64,000 nt of DNA, taken from an uncultured Saprospiraceae bacterium. Its GTDB lineage: Bacteria; Bacteroidota; Bacteroidia; Chitinophagales; Saprospiraceae. Of the stretch, positions 34,760 to 44,033 are shown in pieces. The translations under genes were made by a program, and so were the position numbers. How positions within the stretch are numbered: position 1 is the first letter of the stretch; every line of letters starts with the position of its first letter. The notes below the pieces were generated by a model, which worked only from the letters and a program-made list of their open reading frames with translations, did not search any database and was not told where the DNA came from. The stretch lies in assembly GCA_937928575.1 (NCBI GenBank), contig CALFWW010000121.1, positions 17,647 to 81,646 of the forward strand, given 5' to 3'.

Positions 34760-35692
34760 TTATTTCACTTGGCTAATTATATAACCGTGACTAATTGCAA
34801 TTTCCTCCAAAGTATAATCATGAAAGTTTGAATCAAGATCTATTTTTTTCACCTCTTCAAGATTTCCTTTTCTGACTTCTTCATAAGATACTGGGATTTG
34901 TAATTTTCCATATATTTTTTTATAGTCTTTAAATCTCAATCTATTTTGAGGTTGTATAGAGTTGTCTATCATTTTCCAACGCTGGTCACTGTATTTAAGA
35001 AAATTATAAATATTGATAGATTTATCGAAGTGCGCAAAATGATCGGATAAATCTATGAAGTGACTCATTACACCATCATTCTTATTGATTCGTTTAAATT
35101 CCTTGAGAATATTGATAAGCGTTTCTTCGGGTATATGTTCAAATGTATTATTGGAACAAATTAAGTCTATTGAATTATTTTTAAAATCTGTTTTTCTGGC
35201 ATCACCTACCCACCTTTTAAGGTATATCATTTCACACATTTTATCGAGCTCCAATCCGTTTTGTTTAGATAGTTCCTCTATCGTCTTCCATTTACTTTCA
35301 TTGATGTAATTTAAATACCTATCCAGTTTATCTTCATTTCTCCACTCGAGAAATTTTTGACAAGTAATCATTATGTTTTCGTTGGTCATCCAATCACTTA
35401 TGTCGATTGAGTTGATCTGTTCTAAATCATTTAGAAAGAAGGCAATTGGGATTATAGGATACCATCCAGTTCCTAATTCCAATACGATACAATCTTTTAT
35501 ATTTTTAGCAGCGTATTTTTTGAAAAATCGTAGATGATCACTAGCATGATTTATTTTGTATCCAAAGTATTCGTCACTTAAATTCACTCCTTTTGTCACA
35601 TTCTTCTGAAACCAATAGTTTATCTTTTCTTTTTGAGGAAGGTAGGATATTCCTTTCTGTAAAACTGCTTTCATTTGCCATTTTGCTATCAT
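34760..35692 (-). CDS. SAM-dependent methyltransferase, class I
   Basis: 310 residues. The Rossmann glycine loop is 'IVLELGTGWYPIIPI' (motif I), the acidic residue ending strand 2 is in 'INSIDISDW', and 'DLICSNNTFEHIPEETL' is motif IV with the post-motif typical of methyltransferase-11 proteins. The C-terminal part is specific and without a recognised substrate domain. The substrate is unknown; similar proteins often act on small molecules or glycans. The gene is richer in A and T than its neighbours and lies between the intact WS/DGAT gene and a remnant of that gene's 3' end, so it may have arrived by insertion. Confidence 0.75.
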   Translation of the reverse strand: MIAKWQMKAVLQKGISYLPQKEKINYWFQKNVTKGVNLSDEYFGYKINHASDHLRFFKKYAAKNIKDCIVLELGTGWYPIIPIAFFLNDLEQINSIDISDWMTNENIMITCQKFLEWRNEDKLDRYLNYINESKWKTIEELSKQNGLELDKMCEMIYLKRWVGDARKTDFKNNSIDLICSNNTFEHIPEETLINILKEFKRINKNDGVMSHFIDLSDHFAHFDKSINIYNFLKYSDQRWKMIDNSIQPQNRLRFKDYKKIYGKLQIPVSYEEVRKGNLEEVKKIDLDSNFHDYTLEEIAISHGYIISQVK

Positions 35693-35815
35693 AGAATCCT
35701 ATTTGTATTTGTACATTAATTTTGCCAAGTTACTTCTAAGATAATAAATAAAAGTGTAAACACCTAAATATGTTAGCTGATCTTAATACTTATACAAACT
35801 ACCAGAATGAACCTG

Positions 35816-35896
35816 CTAAAATGAATATGGATGTTGCAACGACATTCATTTAGGGAAGTTAGTATTTTGAATAAGTTACCTAAGTATGATGGGTGA
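35816..35896 (+). pseudogene. Remnant of the WS/DGAT gene 3' end
   Basis: 35853-35896 is nearly identical to the last bases of the WS/DGAT gene at 34357-34397, including the stop codon, with the shared word AGTATTTTGAATAAGTT. The preceding part (35816-35852) also resembles the parent (GATGTTGCAACGACATTCATT against GATATCGCAACCGCATTTATT, cut here to keep each under 21 bases) but lacks about 36 bases and has a stop in frame. It is a decayed duplicate lying beyond the methyltransferase gene. Confidence 0.75.
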
Positions 35897-35907
35897 TTGT
35901 TCGTGCG

Positions 35908-35958
35908 AGACTTGTTAGGTTTGAGCCAAGCTTAAGCAACGCAAAACCTAACAAGTCT
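35908..35958. repeat. 15-bp perfect inverted repeat AGACTTGTTAGGTTT
   Basis: AGACTTGTTAGGTTT (35908-35922) and AAACCTAACAAGTCT (35944-35958) are exact inverted repeats with a 21-base loop. The element directly follows the WS/DGAT remnant. The remaining intergenic DNA to 36142 contains no gene that I can support. The element resembles a common palindromic repeat of Bacteroidota genomes. Confidence 0.7.
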
Positions 35959-36142
35959 TTCCAACACTTCACTGCCCAAACCAACCACCAAAAAAAATGT
36001 GCCACGCCCGCACGACATGACACATCTATTCTCATAAAAAATAACAATAAATACTCAGGATATTTTAAGCAGGATTATCACAAATATTGCAAATCTATTG
36101 CTGGAAAATTTCCTTAGGATTACTTTTTGAGTCTCACTAAAC

Positions 36143-36400
36143 TCAAGACATCATATACAAGATCCAAGCAACAACCAAGACGACAAGCAAGATGAAGATC
36201 ACACTTGAAATTCTTTTTCTTCTCAAATAATTTTGAACTTTCGCACGATTCGATGCAATCACTTCATCGGATGGTTTTTTCAAATTGACCGCATCCTTTT
36301 CAAGTTGATACTTAGTAACTTTTTTGTCAAAATAATTTTCTTTTCTTAACCTTGAAAGATTTTGTTTATTCGACCTTTGTCCATCATCTATTGTTGACAT
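36143..36400 (-). CDS. Small protein with C-terminal membrane anchor
   Basis: 85 residues. The first 60 are polar, highly charged and probably helical ('RLRKENYFDKKVTKYQLEKDAVN' in part). A single hydrophobic segment at about 65-83 ends the protein, so it is likely tail-anchored with its N-terminus in the cytoplasm. The length, clear start and basic residues before the membrane segment support a real gene. No family is recognised. Confidence 0.55.
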   Translation of the reverse strand: MSTIDDGQRSNKQNLSRLRKENYFDKKVTKYQLEKDAVNLKKPSDEVIASNRAKVQNYLRRKRISSVIFILLVVLVVAWILYMMS

Positions 36401-36522
36401 TTTTTGATAATCTTAATGTGGTTAAAATAATATATAGGTTTCTAAATAACTTACCTTTGAGATAACGATATAACAAGGTGTTTTTGAAATTATTTCGAGG
36501 AATGATGATGAGAACTCGACGA

Positions 36523-36786
36523 AAAACATTTGCATCAAGCAGAGTTTACCCTTATAAGTGCTAATCAATAATTTTCGTTTGAACTAAAAGTTTCGTCGAG
36601 CCCTTATAAGGGTTTTGTCATATCAATTACCAGCAGCTTGCTCATCCTTCCGTAAAAACATTTGCATCAAGCAGAGTTTACACTTATAAGGACTGCTCAA
36701 TAATTTTCGTTTGAACTAAAAGTTTTGTCGAGCCCTTATAAGGGTTTTGTTTATATCAATATCCAGCTGCTTGCCCATCTTTTCTT
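36523..36786 (-). repeat. 132-bp tandem duplication including the 3' end of ggt
   Basis: Two copies of a 132-bp unit, about 36523-36654 and 36655-36786, are close to 88 percent identical by eye. Shared words are AACATTTGCATCAAGCAGAG, ATTTTCGTTTGAACTAAAAG and the palindrome CCCTTATAAGGG (36601-36612 and 36733-36744). Copy 2 covers the last codons of ggt ('KDGQAAGY' stop); copy 1 carries a matching, unused 'KDEQAAGN' stop. The unit therefore arose by duplication of the gene end. The remaining gap (36401-36522) shows nothing further. Confidence 0.8.
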
Positions 36787-38441
36787 GATTCCGATGCTCC
36801 ATAATATACACCATTTTTTGCGTCCCATAAAATCGCTTGATAACCACCGAAGATTCCTTTGCTATATCGAATTCGATGACGTCGATCCATGAGACCACGG
36901 ATCGTTTGATAATCAAAACCTGATTCCAAACTTATCCAACCACCATCACTCATTTTTTCACCAGTAGGTTGTGAGGAACCTCCGTGAGAAATACGAGGAG
37001 TATCACCTGCTTCTTGCAAATTCATTTCAAAGTCAATGAGATTAATGACGATTTGAGCATGACCTTGTGGTTGCATCGCACCTCCCATCAATCCAAAACT
37101 AACCCATGGTTGCCCATCTTTGGTAATGAAGGCAGGAATGATGGTATGAAATGGTCGTTTACCAGGTTCATAAACATTGAAATGACCTTCTTCTAATGTA
37201 AATAATTCTCCTCTATCCTGTAAAACGAATCCTAACTCAGGAGGGGTTATTCCACTACCCATGCCTCTAAAATTGGATTGAATAAGAGATACCATGTTAC
37301 CATCTTTGTCAGCAGTCGTTAAATAAATAGTTTCACCATGTTCCAAATTTCCAGGATCATAACGACGGGCAGCTCTATCTTCATTGATTAAAGCGCGACG
37401 TTTTTTTGCATAAGATTTAGAGATTAATTCTTTGACTGGAATTTTATTGAAATCAGGATCTGCATAATATTTTGCGCGGTCTTCAAACGCTAGTTTTTTA
37501 GCTTCTGTAAATAAATGCACGTACTCCGGTGAATCCCATCCATATTGTTTTAAATCGTAGCCTTCTAAAATATTTAAAATTTGAAGCGCGGCAATTCCTT
37601 GTCCATTGGGTGGTAATTCCCAAACATCATACCCACGATAATTGGTAGAGACAGGTTCTATCCATTCGGATTGATGAGCAGCTAAATCTTCGGTTGTAAT
37701 AAAGCCTCCTTGTTCCTTTATATGATTGGCGATTGTTTCTGCAATTGGTCCTTTGTAAAAAGCATCAGCACCACCTGCTGCAATTTTTTCATAAGTACTG
37801 GCTAAGAATGGATTTTTAAAAATTTCTCCTTTGGCAGGCATCTTACCAGAAGGCATATAGGTCTCTGCAAAGTTTGGATACTTGGATAAAAAAGGTCCGC
37901 TTCTACCCAAATAATAAGCAATCAATTCAGAGACAGGGAAACCATCTTTTGCATAATCAATGGCGGGTTGCAATATGGTTTTCATCGGTAGTTTTCCAAA
38001 TCGGTCATGTAAATCATACCATCCTTTCACTGTACCAGGAACTGAAATGGGTAGTGCACCATGTGAAGGGATTTTGTCATGATTATTCTCAACAAACCAT
38101 TCTCGAGTCAATGATATAGGAGAACGCCCCGAACCATTGAGTCCATGTAATTTCTTTGTTTTGGCATCCCAGACAATCGCAAAAATGTCTCCACCGATTC
38201 CACATCCTGTTGGTTCCATCAAGCCTAGGCATGCATTACAAGCGATTGCTGCATCCATTGCATTTCCTCCATTTTTTAAAATATCAATACCAACTTGTGT
38301 ACAAAGTGGTTGGGATGTTGCGACCATTCCATTTTGGGCAATCACTTCGGATCGAGTGGCAAAACTTTCTCCAGTGACTCTATCTTGAGCATTTGAAATT
38401 ATATACAAAAAAGTAAAAAGGACAAACAGGAGGTATCTCAT
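36756..38441 (-). CDS. ggt: Gamma-glutamyltransferase family protein
   Basis: 561 residues with a signal peptide ending 'YIISNA'. The family start 'GMVATSQPLCTQVGIDILKNGGNAMDAAIA' is clear. The autoprocessing nucleophile lies in 'GETIYLTTADKDG', where the Thr is kept and the following Thr-His of the E. coli enzyme is Ile-Tyr, as in many periplasmic homologs. Downstream 'LGFVLQDRGELFTL' and 'GGAMQPQGHAQIVINL' hold substrate-binding residues. It probably cleaves or transfers gamma-glutamyl groups, for example from glutathione, in the periplasm. Its 3' end is duplicated downstream. The next gene in the same direction upstream is the acyltransferase fusion, 53 bases away. Confidence 0.92.
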   Translation of the reverse strand: MRYLLFVLFTFLYIISNAQDRVTGESFATRSEVIAQNGMVATSQPLCTQVGIDILKNGGNAMDAAIACNACLGLMEPTGCGIGGDIFAIVWDAKTKKLHGLNGSGRSPISLTREWFVENNHDKIPSHGALPISVPGTVKGWYDLHDRFGKLPMKTILQPAIDYAKDGFPVSELIAYYLGRSGPFLSKYPNFAETYMPSGKMPAKGEIFKNPFLASTYEKIAAGGADAFYKGPIAETIANHIKEQGGFITTEDLAAHQSEWIEPVSTNYRGYDVWELPPNGQGIAALQILNILEGYDLKQYGWDSPEYVHLFTEAKKLAFEDRAKYYADPDFNKIPVKELISKSYAKKRRALINEDRAARRYDPGNLEHGETIYLTTADKDGNMVSLIQSNFRGMGSGITPPELGFVLQDRGELFTLEEGHFNVYEPGKRPFHTIIPAFITKDGQPWVSFGLMGGAMQPQGHAQIVINLIDFEMNLQEAGDTPRISHGGSSQPTGEKMSDGGWISLESGFDYQTIRGLMDRRHRIRYSKGIFGGYQAILWDAKNGVYYGASESRKDGQAAGY

Positions 38442-38494
38442 GGCAAAATGATTTTATCTTTTTAAATAGGTGGACTATTTTGAAAGATAGGTAT

Positions 38495-41400
38495 TTATTT
38501 TTTTTTCGCTTTCCTCTTTTTCGTTTTCTCTTTTTGACCTAGTTCTTTTAGATAAAGGTTGCGAATCTTTGAGATATGCTTATCGAGATTTTCTTTCTTC
38601 CATCTTTTGGTAGGAATCGGTTTACCAATGACGACTTCAACAACACTTGGACGGATAATGCTTGCACCTTTAGGTAATGCATCATGCGCATTCTTGATGA
38701 TGACTGGAACAATCGGAACTTTGGCTTGCATGGCCATATGGAAAGCACCTTTTTTGAAACTACCTAATTTATAATCTTTACTACGGGTACCTTCAGGAGC
38801 AATGGCAAGAGAAGTCCCGCTCTTTAAAGCATCTACAGCAGGTTGCAGTGCCTTGATGGCTTTGTCTTTATTTTTCCTATCAATGAAAACCATTCCAGCT
38901 GCTTTGAAGATCGGACCAAATGGGGTGTATTGTAATTCCTTTTTTGCAACTGCAACCGCATCTTTACGAAGCAACTTCGCCATGATCAAAACATCAACTG
39001 CACTTTGATGATTGAATAAAAAAACAGCAGGTCGTGCAGTCCACATATATTCAGGATCTTTGACAGCTAATTGAATTCCAGCCAACTTGGTTCCAATATC
39101 TCCAAAAAATGCCATCATGGAATTAACACCGTCTGTCCAGTTGAGATGTAATGATCCGCTAGCCATTCCCGTCAATGCTGCTGGAACCATACTCCATAAT
39201 GCCAAACCCGTGCGCATTAAGTTGGAAAAACCAGGTCTACCACCATCATGGAAACGATAAATTGGCCATTCTCTTTCAAAAGCAATTGTTGATAATTCCG
39301 CATCTGGATTGACAGGAACCGGGTGACCGACAATTTCCATTAGTGGCATATCCTCCGCACTATCTGTATAAAAATGACTTTTATCTAAATCCAATCCTAA
39401 TTTTTCCGACAATTCTCTTGCTGCATGTGCCTTTCCTTCCCCCCAACAAGCAGGCTCAACTACATTCCCTGTAAATACACCATCTTTTACCTCCATGCGT
39501 GTACACATGACATGATCAATTCCTAAATCTCTGGCAACTGGATTCACCTGATATGGAGTGGCGGCAGAAATAATTGCAACGGTATGTCCTTTCTTCATAT
39601 GCATTTCTACCAATGCTCTGGATTCTGGATATATACTGTTGGCAATTTCATTTAAATAAACATCTTCACCGACTTCAATAAATACTTTCTCTTTAATTCC
39701 TTGTACTCCTTTGGCACTGATGGCTGCCATGCCTGCAAAATTTTTGTTGCTCACCAGATAAACCATTCCGGCACTAAATTGAGCAATGATTTCTTTGGAA
39801 GTAGCTTTTCCGCTTAATAATCTTTTTTGGACAAATTGTTTTGCAGAAAAACCAGAAATCAAAGTACGATCCAAATCGAAAAAAGCACCGATATGTGGAC
39901 CCTCTTCACCTTCTTTAATCTGTTTAGCAATGTCCGCAGTCTTGGAACCAGGAATTACTTCATGACTTCTTGGCGCGACTTTCTTTATTTCCTTTAAACC
40001 AGATAATTTTAATTCTTGCAAAAACTTAAGGCGAGTTTCTACATTTTTCAACTGATCAATCCAGTTTTGTATAACAGTGATTTTCCGATCTTCTTTGGTA
40101 GGAATGAGTCCCTTATTTTGAGCCAATCGGATTCCATTTTGAATGAACGGTTTTGAAACAGAATCTACTCGATGGATTTGACCTTTCCAGTGCATTTCTT
40201 CACCGAGGAAAAGACAAGTTCTTAATAGTTGACGATCATTATAGCTACGGTCTTCCTCTAATGACAATAAAGAATGTCCGACTACTTTGTAAGCTTCAAC
40301 ATAGGTGTTCAAGACGACTGGTGAGATTAAAATACGTTGCCCTTGTAATAATTTTTTGAGATCATATTTCGGGTTAGAAAATTGAGACTCCCAATCAGGT
40401 TCCAAGAATTTAAGGTCATTTTCAATTTCTTCACTGAATTCTGATTTGTTAGAATAGAAAAACTCAAATTTGAAAAGATCCCGTAACAACATGATTTCTT
40501 CCCAAAAAGCTTTGACTCTTTGACGTGGTTTAACATCCGCGATTTTCAGAATGGCTAATTCAATAAATGCTTGATGATATAAATGATGTACTGCCATGTT
40601 GGAGTAGTAGGTAGCAGTCAAATATTGTTCAGGAACAATTGAATACTTAGCATCTAAACCAGTTCCGATCTGTTGAATGATTTTTGCACGTGTCAACAAA
40701 TTGAGTGCATCTTGAACACTTTGTCCCAATGCTTTTCCCCGATCTACCAACGCATCTGGTTTATGACTTTCCATTAAATCCATTAATGCTGTTACTACAT
40801 TTTCGAGACCTCTTTTTTTGAGTGCAAATTTTGTCAATAAACTTGTACAAATCAGTGAAGTCGTTGTAACCGGAGTTGCTTTGTTAATATTGTGTACCAA
40901 TTCAAAAGCAATGGAAGAAATTTGTTTGTTGTCAGCAGCAGGGCTATCATCGATTGGATTGACCGCTATAAACTCATTGTCAAATGCTAGTGGTTTGCCA
41001 AAGCGAAGCGACATGCGACCAAAATCATTACCCATTTTTCTGATATAGTTGGCAAACCACATCAGACTTTCCTGACTTTTATTCTGACCTCGGGTTTCTT
41101 TAATCATATCTTCCACATCAGGAATCAAATCGTAGACAATAGAAACGGGTATATATTTCACATCCAAACTGGACATTTCATCAGCTTCTAATATATATTT
41201 CAGAATTCCCATTTTTGGCCAAACCAATTTCCCTGTACGAGAGCGGGTTCCTTCTATGGCCCACATGAAGTGTTCTTGCTTGTCAACTAGGTGAGAGATA
41301 AAATGACGTAATGTAGCTTTGTAGATTTCATCGTCTTTAAAAGATCTTCTGATAAAAATGGTCCCTGCTTTTCTGCCTAATTCAGCGACCCCTAAAAAAG

Positions 41401-41770
41401 CCATATTGATTCCACTAAAAATATGAGGAACTGCCAGACCGTGTCTTGCCAATGCAACCCCCAATACAAACATGTCTATATAGGTCTTGTGGGTCATGAC
41501 AAATGCGACTGGATGACGGCGCATTATTTTTGCGAGATCTTTCATCTCACCTGGATTGACATCGATATTTTTGTCGTAACCTCTTGATAAAATGGATTGA
41601 GCAAACTGAACTCCGAATGTACTGATCAGTGGATGTTGAACCGTATATAATTCTTCAAGGTAAGTGGAAGCGACAGCAGAAACTTCGTCTATGGGCATGT
41701 TTTGTTGTTCTGCAATTTGTGCCAGCTTTTTTTGGAAATTTTTATTTTGAAGAAGTTTGTCCATTATCAA
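38495..41770 (-). CDS. Three-domain acyltransferase: PlsB-like, HAD phosphatase, PlsC
   Basis: 1091 residues. Residues about 50-570 form a PlsB/GPAT-type acyltransferase with 'HKTYID' (His94, Asp99) and 'EGTRSR' (173-178). Residues about 628-830 are a HAD-IB phosphatase with 'FDLDRTL' (631-637), 'ISAATPY' and 'YTDSAEDMPL' (Asp803 and Asp807). Residues about 910-1070 are a PlsC acyltransferase with 'NHQSAVD' (920-926), 'GMVFIDR' and 'EGTRS' (993-997). A Lys-rich tail follows. The three activities could take glycerol-3-phosphate through lysophosphatidate to phosphatidate, and perhaps to diacylglycerol if the HAD domain accepts phosphatidate. HAD-PlsC fusions are known in mycobacteria, and this one adds the GPAT domain. 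The product would suit the WS/DGAT gene 4 kb away. The HAD substrate is inferred only. Confidence 0.88.
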   Translation of the reverse strand: MIMDKLLQNKNFQKKLAQIAEQQNMPIDEVSAVASTYLEELYTVQHPLISTFGVQFAQSILSRGYDKNIDVNPGEMKDLAKIMRRHPVAFVMTHKTYIDMFVLGVALARHGLAVPHIFSGINMAFLGVAELGRKAGTIFIRRSFKDDEIYKATLRHFISHLVDKQEHFMWAIEGTRSRTGKLVWPKMGILKYILEADEMSSLDVKYIPVSIVYDLIPDVEDMIKETRGQNKSQESLMWFANYIRKMGNDFGRMSLRFGKPLAFDNEFIAVNPIDDSPAADNKQISSIAFELVHNINKATPVTTTSLICTSLLTKFALKKRGLENVVTALMDLMESHKPDALVDRGKALGQSVQDALNLLTRAKIIQQIGTGLDAKYSIVPEQYLTATYYSNMAVHHLYHQAFIELAILKIADVKPRQRVKAFWEEIMLLRDLFKFEFFYSNKSEFSEEIENDLKFLEPDWESQFSNPKYDLKKLLQGQRILISPVVLNTYVEAYKVVGHSLLSLEEDRSYNDRQLLRTCLFLGEEMHWKGQIHRVDSVSKPFIQNGIRLAQNKGLIPTKEDRKITVIQNWIDQLKNVETRLKFLQELKLSGLKEIKKVAPRSHEVIPGSKTADIAKQIKEGEEGPHIGAFFDLDRTLISGFSAKQFVQKRLLSGKATSKEIIAQFSAGMVYLVSNKNFAGMAAISAKGVQGIKEKVFIEVGEDVYLNEIANSIYPESRALVEMHMKKGHTVAIISAATPYQVNPVARDLGIDHVMCTRMEVKDGVFTGNVVEPACWGEGKAHAARELSEKLGLDLDKSHFYTDSAEDMPLMEIVGHPVPVNPDAELSTIAFEREWPIYRFHDGGRPGFSNLMRTGLALWSMVPAALTGMASGSLHLNWTDGVNSMMAFFGDIGTKLAGIQLAVKDPEYMWTARPAVFLFNHQSAVDVLIMAKLLRKDAVAVAKKELQYTPFGPIFKAAGMVFIDRKNKDKAIKALQPAVDALKSGTSLAIAPEGTRSKDYKLGSFKKGAFHMAMQAKVPIVPVIIKNAHDALPKGASIIRPSVVEVVIGKPIPTKRWKKENLDKHISKIRNLYLKELGQKEKTKKRKAKKK

Positions 41771-41953
41771 TTATTATACCTACAAAATAGGCAATTGGAT
41801 TCAAAAAAGAGGGTTTAAAATGATGCTTAAATTTAAATAGTTGATTAGCTTTACCACAGCACTACGAGTGTTCCCATCGAGTCAAAGGAATAGCCAAAAT
41901 TATGATTTTTTAACTTGAAGTTGTTTATCAACTTCTCTAAATTCTATTATATA

Positions 41954-42331
41954 ATGACTACAAAAGAAGTGGCAAAGCAATTAGTAGCGCTTTGCAAAGA
42001 AGGAAAGTTTTTACAAGCACAAGAAGAATTGTATTCTCCTTATGCAGTGAGTATTGAACCAGAAGGAGCATCATTTCCAGAGGTGACAGAAGGCTTGGAA
42101 AATATCCAAAAAAAAGGAGCCCAATGGAATGAAATGATCACTAAGGTTCATAATCTTGAAATCTCGGATGTTGCAGTGGCAGGAGATTTCTTTTCATTGA
42201 AAATGAAGAATGATATTGAGATGAAAGGAATGGGGCGTCAACAATCTGAAGAGCTTTGCATGTACCATGTTCACAATGGGAAAATTATTTCCGAACAGTT
42301 TTACTACAATCCTAAACCGAGCGATAATTAA
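41954..42331 (+). CDS. SnoaL-like (NTF2 fold) small protein
   Basis: 125 residues from the ATG at 41954; an upstream TTG at 41915 is less likely because it adds a hydrophobic, unconserved stretch. The sequence has a helical start ('TTKEVAKQLVALCKEGKF'), a beta-sheet with 'IEPEGASFPEVTEGLENIQ', and ends 'HVHNGKIISEQFYYNP', as in SnoaL-like NTF2-fold proteins. Members of this group include small-molecule cyclases and stress proteins with no fixed function. The gene is alone and followed by a bidirectional terminator. Confidence 0.7.
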   Translation: MTTKEVAKQLVALCKEGKFLQAQEELYSPYAVSIEPEGASFPEVTEGLENIQKKGAQWNEMITKVHNLEISDVAVAGDFFSLKMKNDIEMKGMGRQQSEELCMYHVHNGKIISEQFYYNPKPSDN

Positions 42332-42349
42332 TTTTTTTCGTTGTAGATG

Positions 42350-42389
42350 AAAAGAGGCAGTCTTGTTTTGGCAGGGCTGCCTCTTTTTT
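42350..42389. terminator. Bidirectional terminator
   Basis: AAAAGAGGCAG (42350-42360) pairs with CTGCCTCTTTT (42377-42387), with flanking A and T runs. It serves the SnoaL-like gene on the plus strand and mqo on the minus strand. Confidence 0.85.
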
Positions 42390-42459
42390 AGATCCTATTG
42401 ATTCTTCTACAGTAATTCAATTGTGTCAAATTGGTGGTTTTATTGAATGTGCACCTTCA

Positions 42460-43947
42460 TTAAGCTAAATGTAAAATCTCTGTTGTACGACTTCTAACAC
42501 TTTTACAGTAAATCGCATCTTCATTTAGTGATTGACCATAAGAAGGAATCATATGCTTTAATTTTTCTTTCCAATCTCTTGACTTCATTTGCTGACCAAA
42601 GCAAGTTTCCAAAACATCAATCATGATCGACACGGAAGTAGAGGCTCCTGGCGATGCACCCAAGAGGCAAGCCAACGAACCATCAGGATCAGAAACAATT
42701 TCAGTTCCAAATTTCAATACACCTCCATCTTCTTCATCTTTTTTAATAATCTGTACACGTTGTCCTGCCACTGCAATTTCCCAATGTTCTATTTTTGCCT
42801 CAGGATAAAACTGTTGCAACATTTCAAAACGATCTTCTTTTTTTTGTAAAACTTGTTGGACTAAATATTTGGTAAGATCTAAATTCTTGACACCTGCGGA
42901 AAGCATAGGCCATATGTTGTGCAATTCTATTGATAAAGGTAAGTCGAAGTAGGAACCATTCTTCAAAAACTTAGTGGAGAATCCTGCATAAGGTCCGAAT
43001 AGAAGCGAGCGTTTTCCATCCATCATCCTCGTATCCAGATGCGGAACGGACATTGGTGGATTTCCGGAAGCTGCCTTTCCATATACTTTGGCTTCATGTT
43101 GTTGGATTACTTCAGGATTATCACATCTCAACCATTGACCGCTTACTGGGAAACCACCATATCCGCGACCTTCTTCCAAATCTGATTTTTCCAATAATGG
43201 TAATGATCCACCACCTGCTCCAATAAATACAAATGGAGTGATGACTTCATTTTTAATTCCAGTATTTAAATCTTTCACTTCAATTTCCCATTTACCATCT
43301 TTTTGTTTGGTCAAATCTTGAATTTCATTTCCTAAAAATAAGGTAACTCCGTCGCATGTTTCTAGGTGCTTCACCATTCCTCTTGTAATCGCTCCGAAGT
43401 TGACATCTGTCCCAATTTCCATTCTGGTAACAGCCAAAATTTCATTGGGATCGCGACCTTTCATGATGAGTGGAATCCATGATTCAATTAGTTTTTTGTC
43501 TTCCGTGTATATCATGTCATCGAACAACGGGTATTGTGTCAATGCAGCATATCGTTTTTTTAAGAATTCCACATTTTCCTGTCCCCACACGATGCTCATG
43601 TGATCGATATCATTGATAAACGGTGCGTCACTTTTGATGTATTCATTTTCTGCCAAGAAAGCCCAAAACTGTTTTGAGATTTCAAATGACGATCCAATTT
43701 TTAGTGCTTTGTCGATATTGATGGTGCCATCTTCATTGGGTGGTGTGTAATTCAATTCGCAAAAAGCAGAATGACCAGTACCTGCGTTGTTCCAGGCATC
43801 AGAACTTTCTGCTCCTACTTTATTGAGTCTTTCGTAGATGTGGATGGTGGCATCGGGCATTAATTGTTTGACAAGTATACCTAAAGTTGCGCTCATGATA
43901 CCTGCGCCGATCAGGACGATGTCGGGGGTGGTTGATGGATGATTCAT
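42460..43947 (-). CDS. mqo: Malate:quinone oxidoreductase
   Basis: 495 residues, normal length. The FAD-binding loop is 'IVLIGAGIMSATLGILV'. Other family elements are 'ESSDAWNNAGTGHSAFCELNYTP' in part, 'FIGAGGGSLPLLEKS', 'FPVSGQWLRC' and 'LLGASPGASTSVSIM'. The enzyme is a peripheral inner-membrane flavoprotein that oxidises malate to oxaloacetate and reduces quinone, linking the TCA cycle with respiration. It is monocistronic, with a dispersed repeat just upstream of its start. Confidence 0.95.
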   Translation of the reverse strand: MNHPSTTPDIVLIGAGIMSATLGILVKQLMPDATIHIYERLNKVGAESSDAWNNAGTGHSAFCELNYTPPNEDGTINIDKALKIGSSFEISKQFWAFLAENEYIKSDAPFINDIDHMSIVWGQENVEFLKKRYAALTQYPLFDDMIYTEDKKLIESWIPLIMKGRDPNEILAVTRMEIGTDVNFGAITRGMVKHLETCDGVTLFLGNEIQDLTKQKDGKWEIEVKDLNTGIKNEVITPFVFIGAGGGSLPLLEKSDLEEGRGYGGFPVSGQWLRCDNPEVIQQHEAKVYGKAASGNPPMSVPHLDTRMMDGKRSLLFGPYAGFSTKFLKNGSYFDLPLSIELHNIWPMLSAGVKNLDLTKYLVQQVLQKKEDRFEMLQQFYPEAKIEHWEIAVAGQRVQIIKKDEEDGGVLKFGTEIVSDPDGSLACLLGASPGASTSVSIMIDVLETCFGQQMKSRDWKEKLKHMIPSYGQSLNEDAIYCKSVRSRTTEILHLA

Positions 43948-44033
43948 GGGACGAAATTAAGTAAGTTTTTGGGGAAGGTCAATAGGGGAGATGAGGGGCT
44001 ATTATTCATCACAGTTTCTTCGGATGTCTCCTA

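Noticed and set aside
40327..40536. Short minus-strand frame within the acyltransferase fusion gene
   Set aside because: Out-of-frame shadow of a well supported large coding sequence with continuous domains in the main frame.
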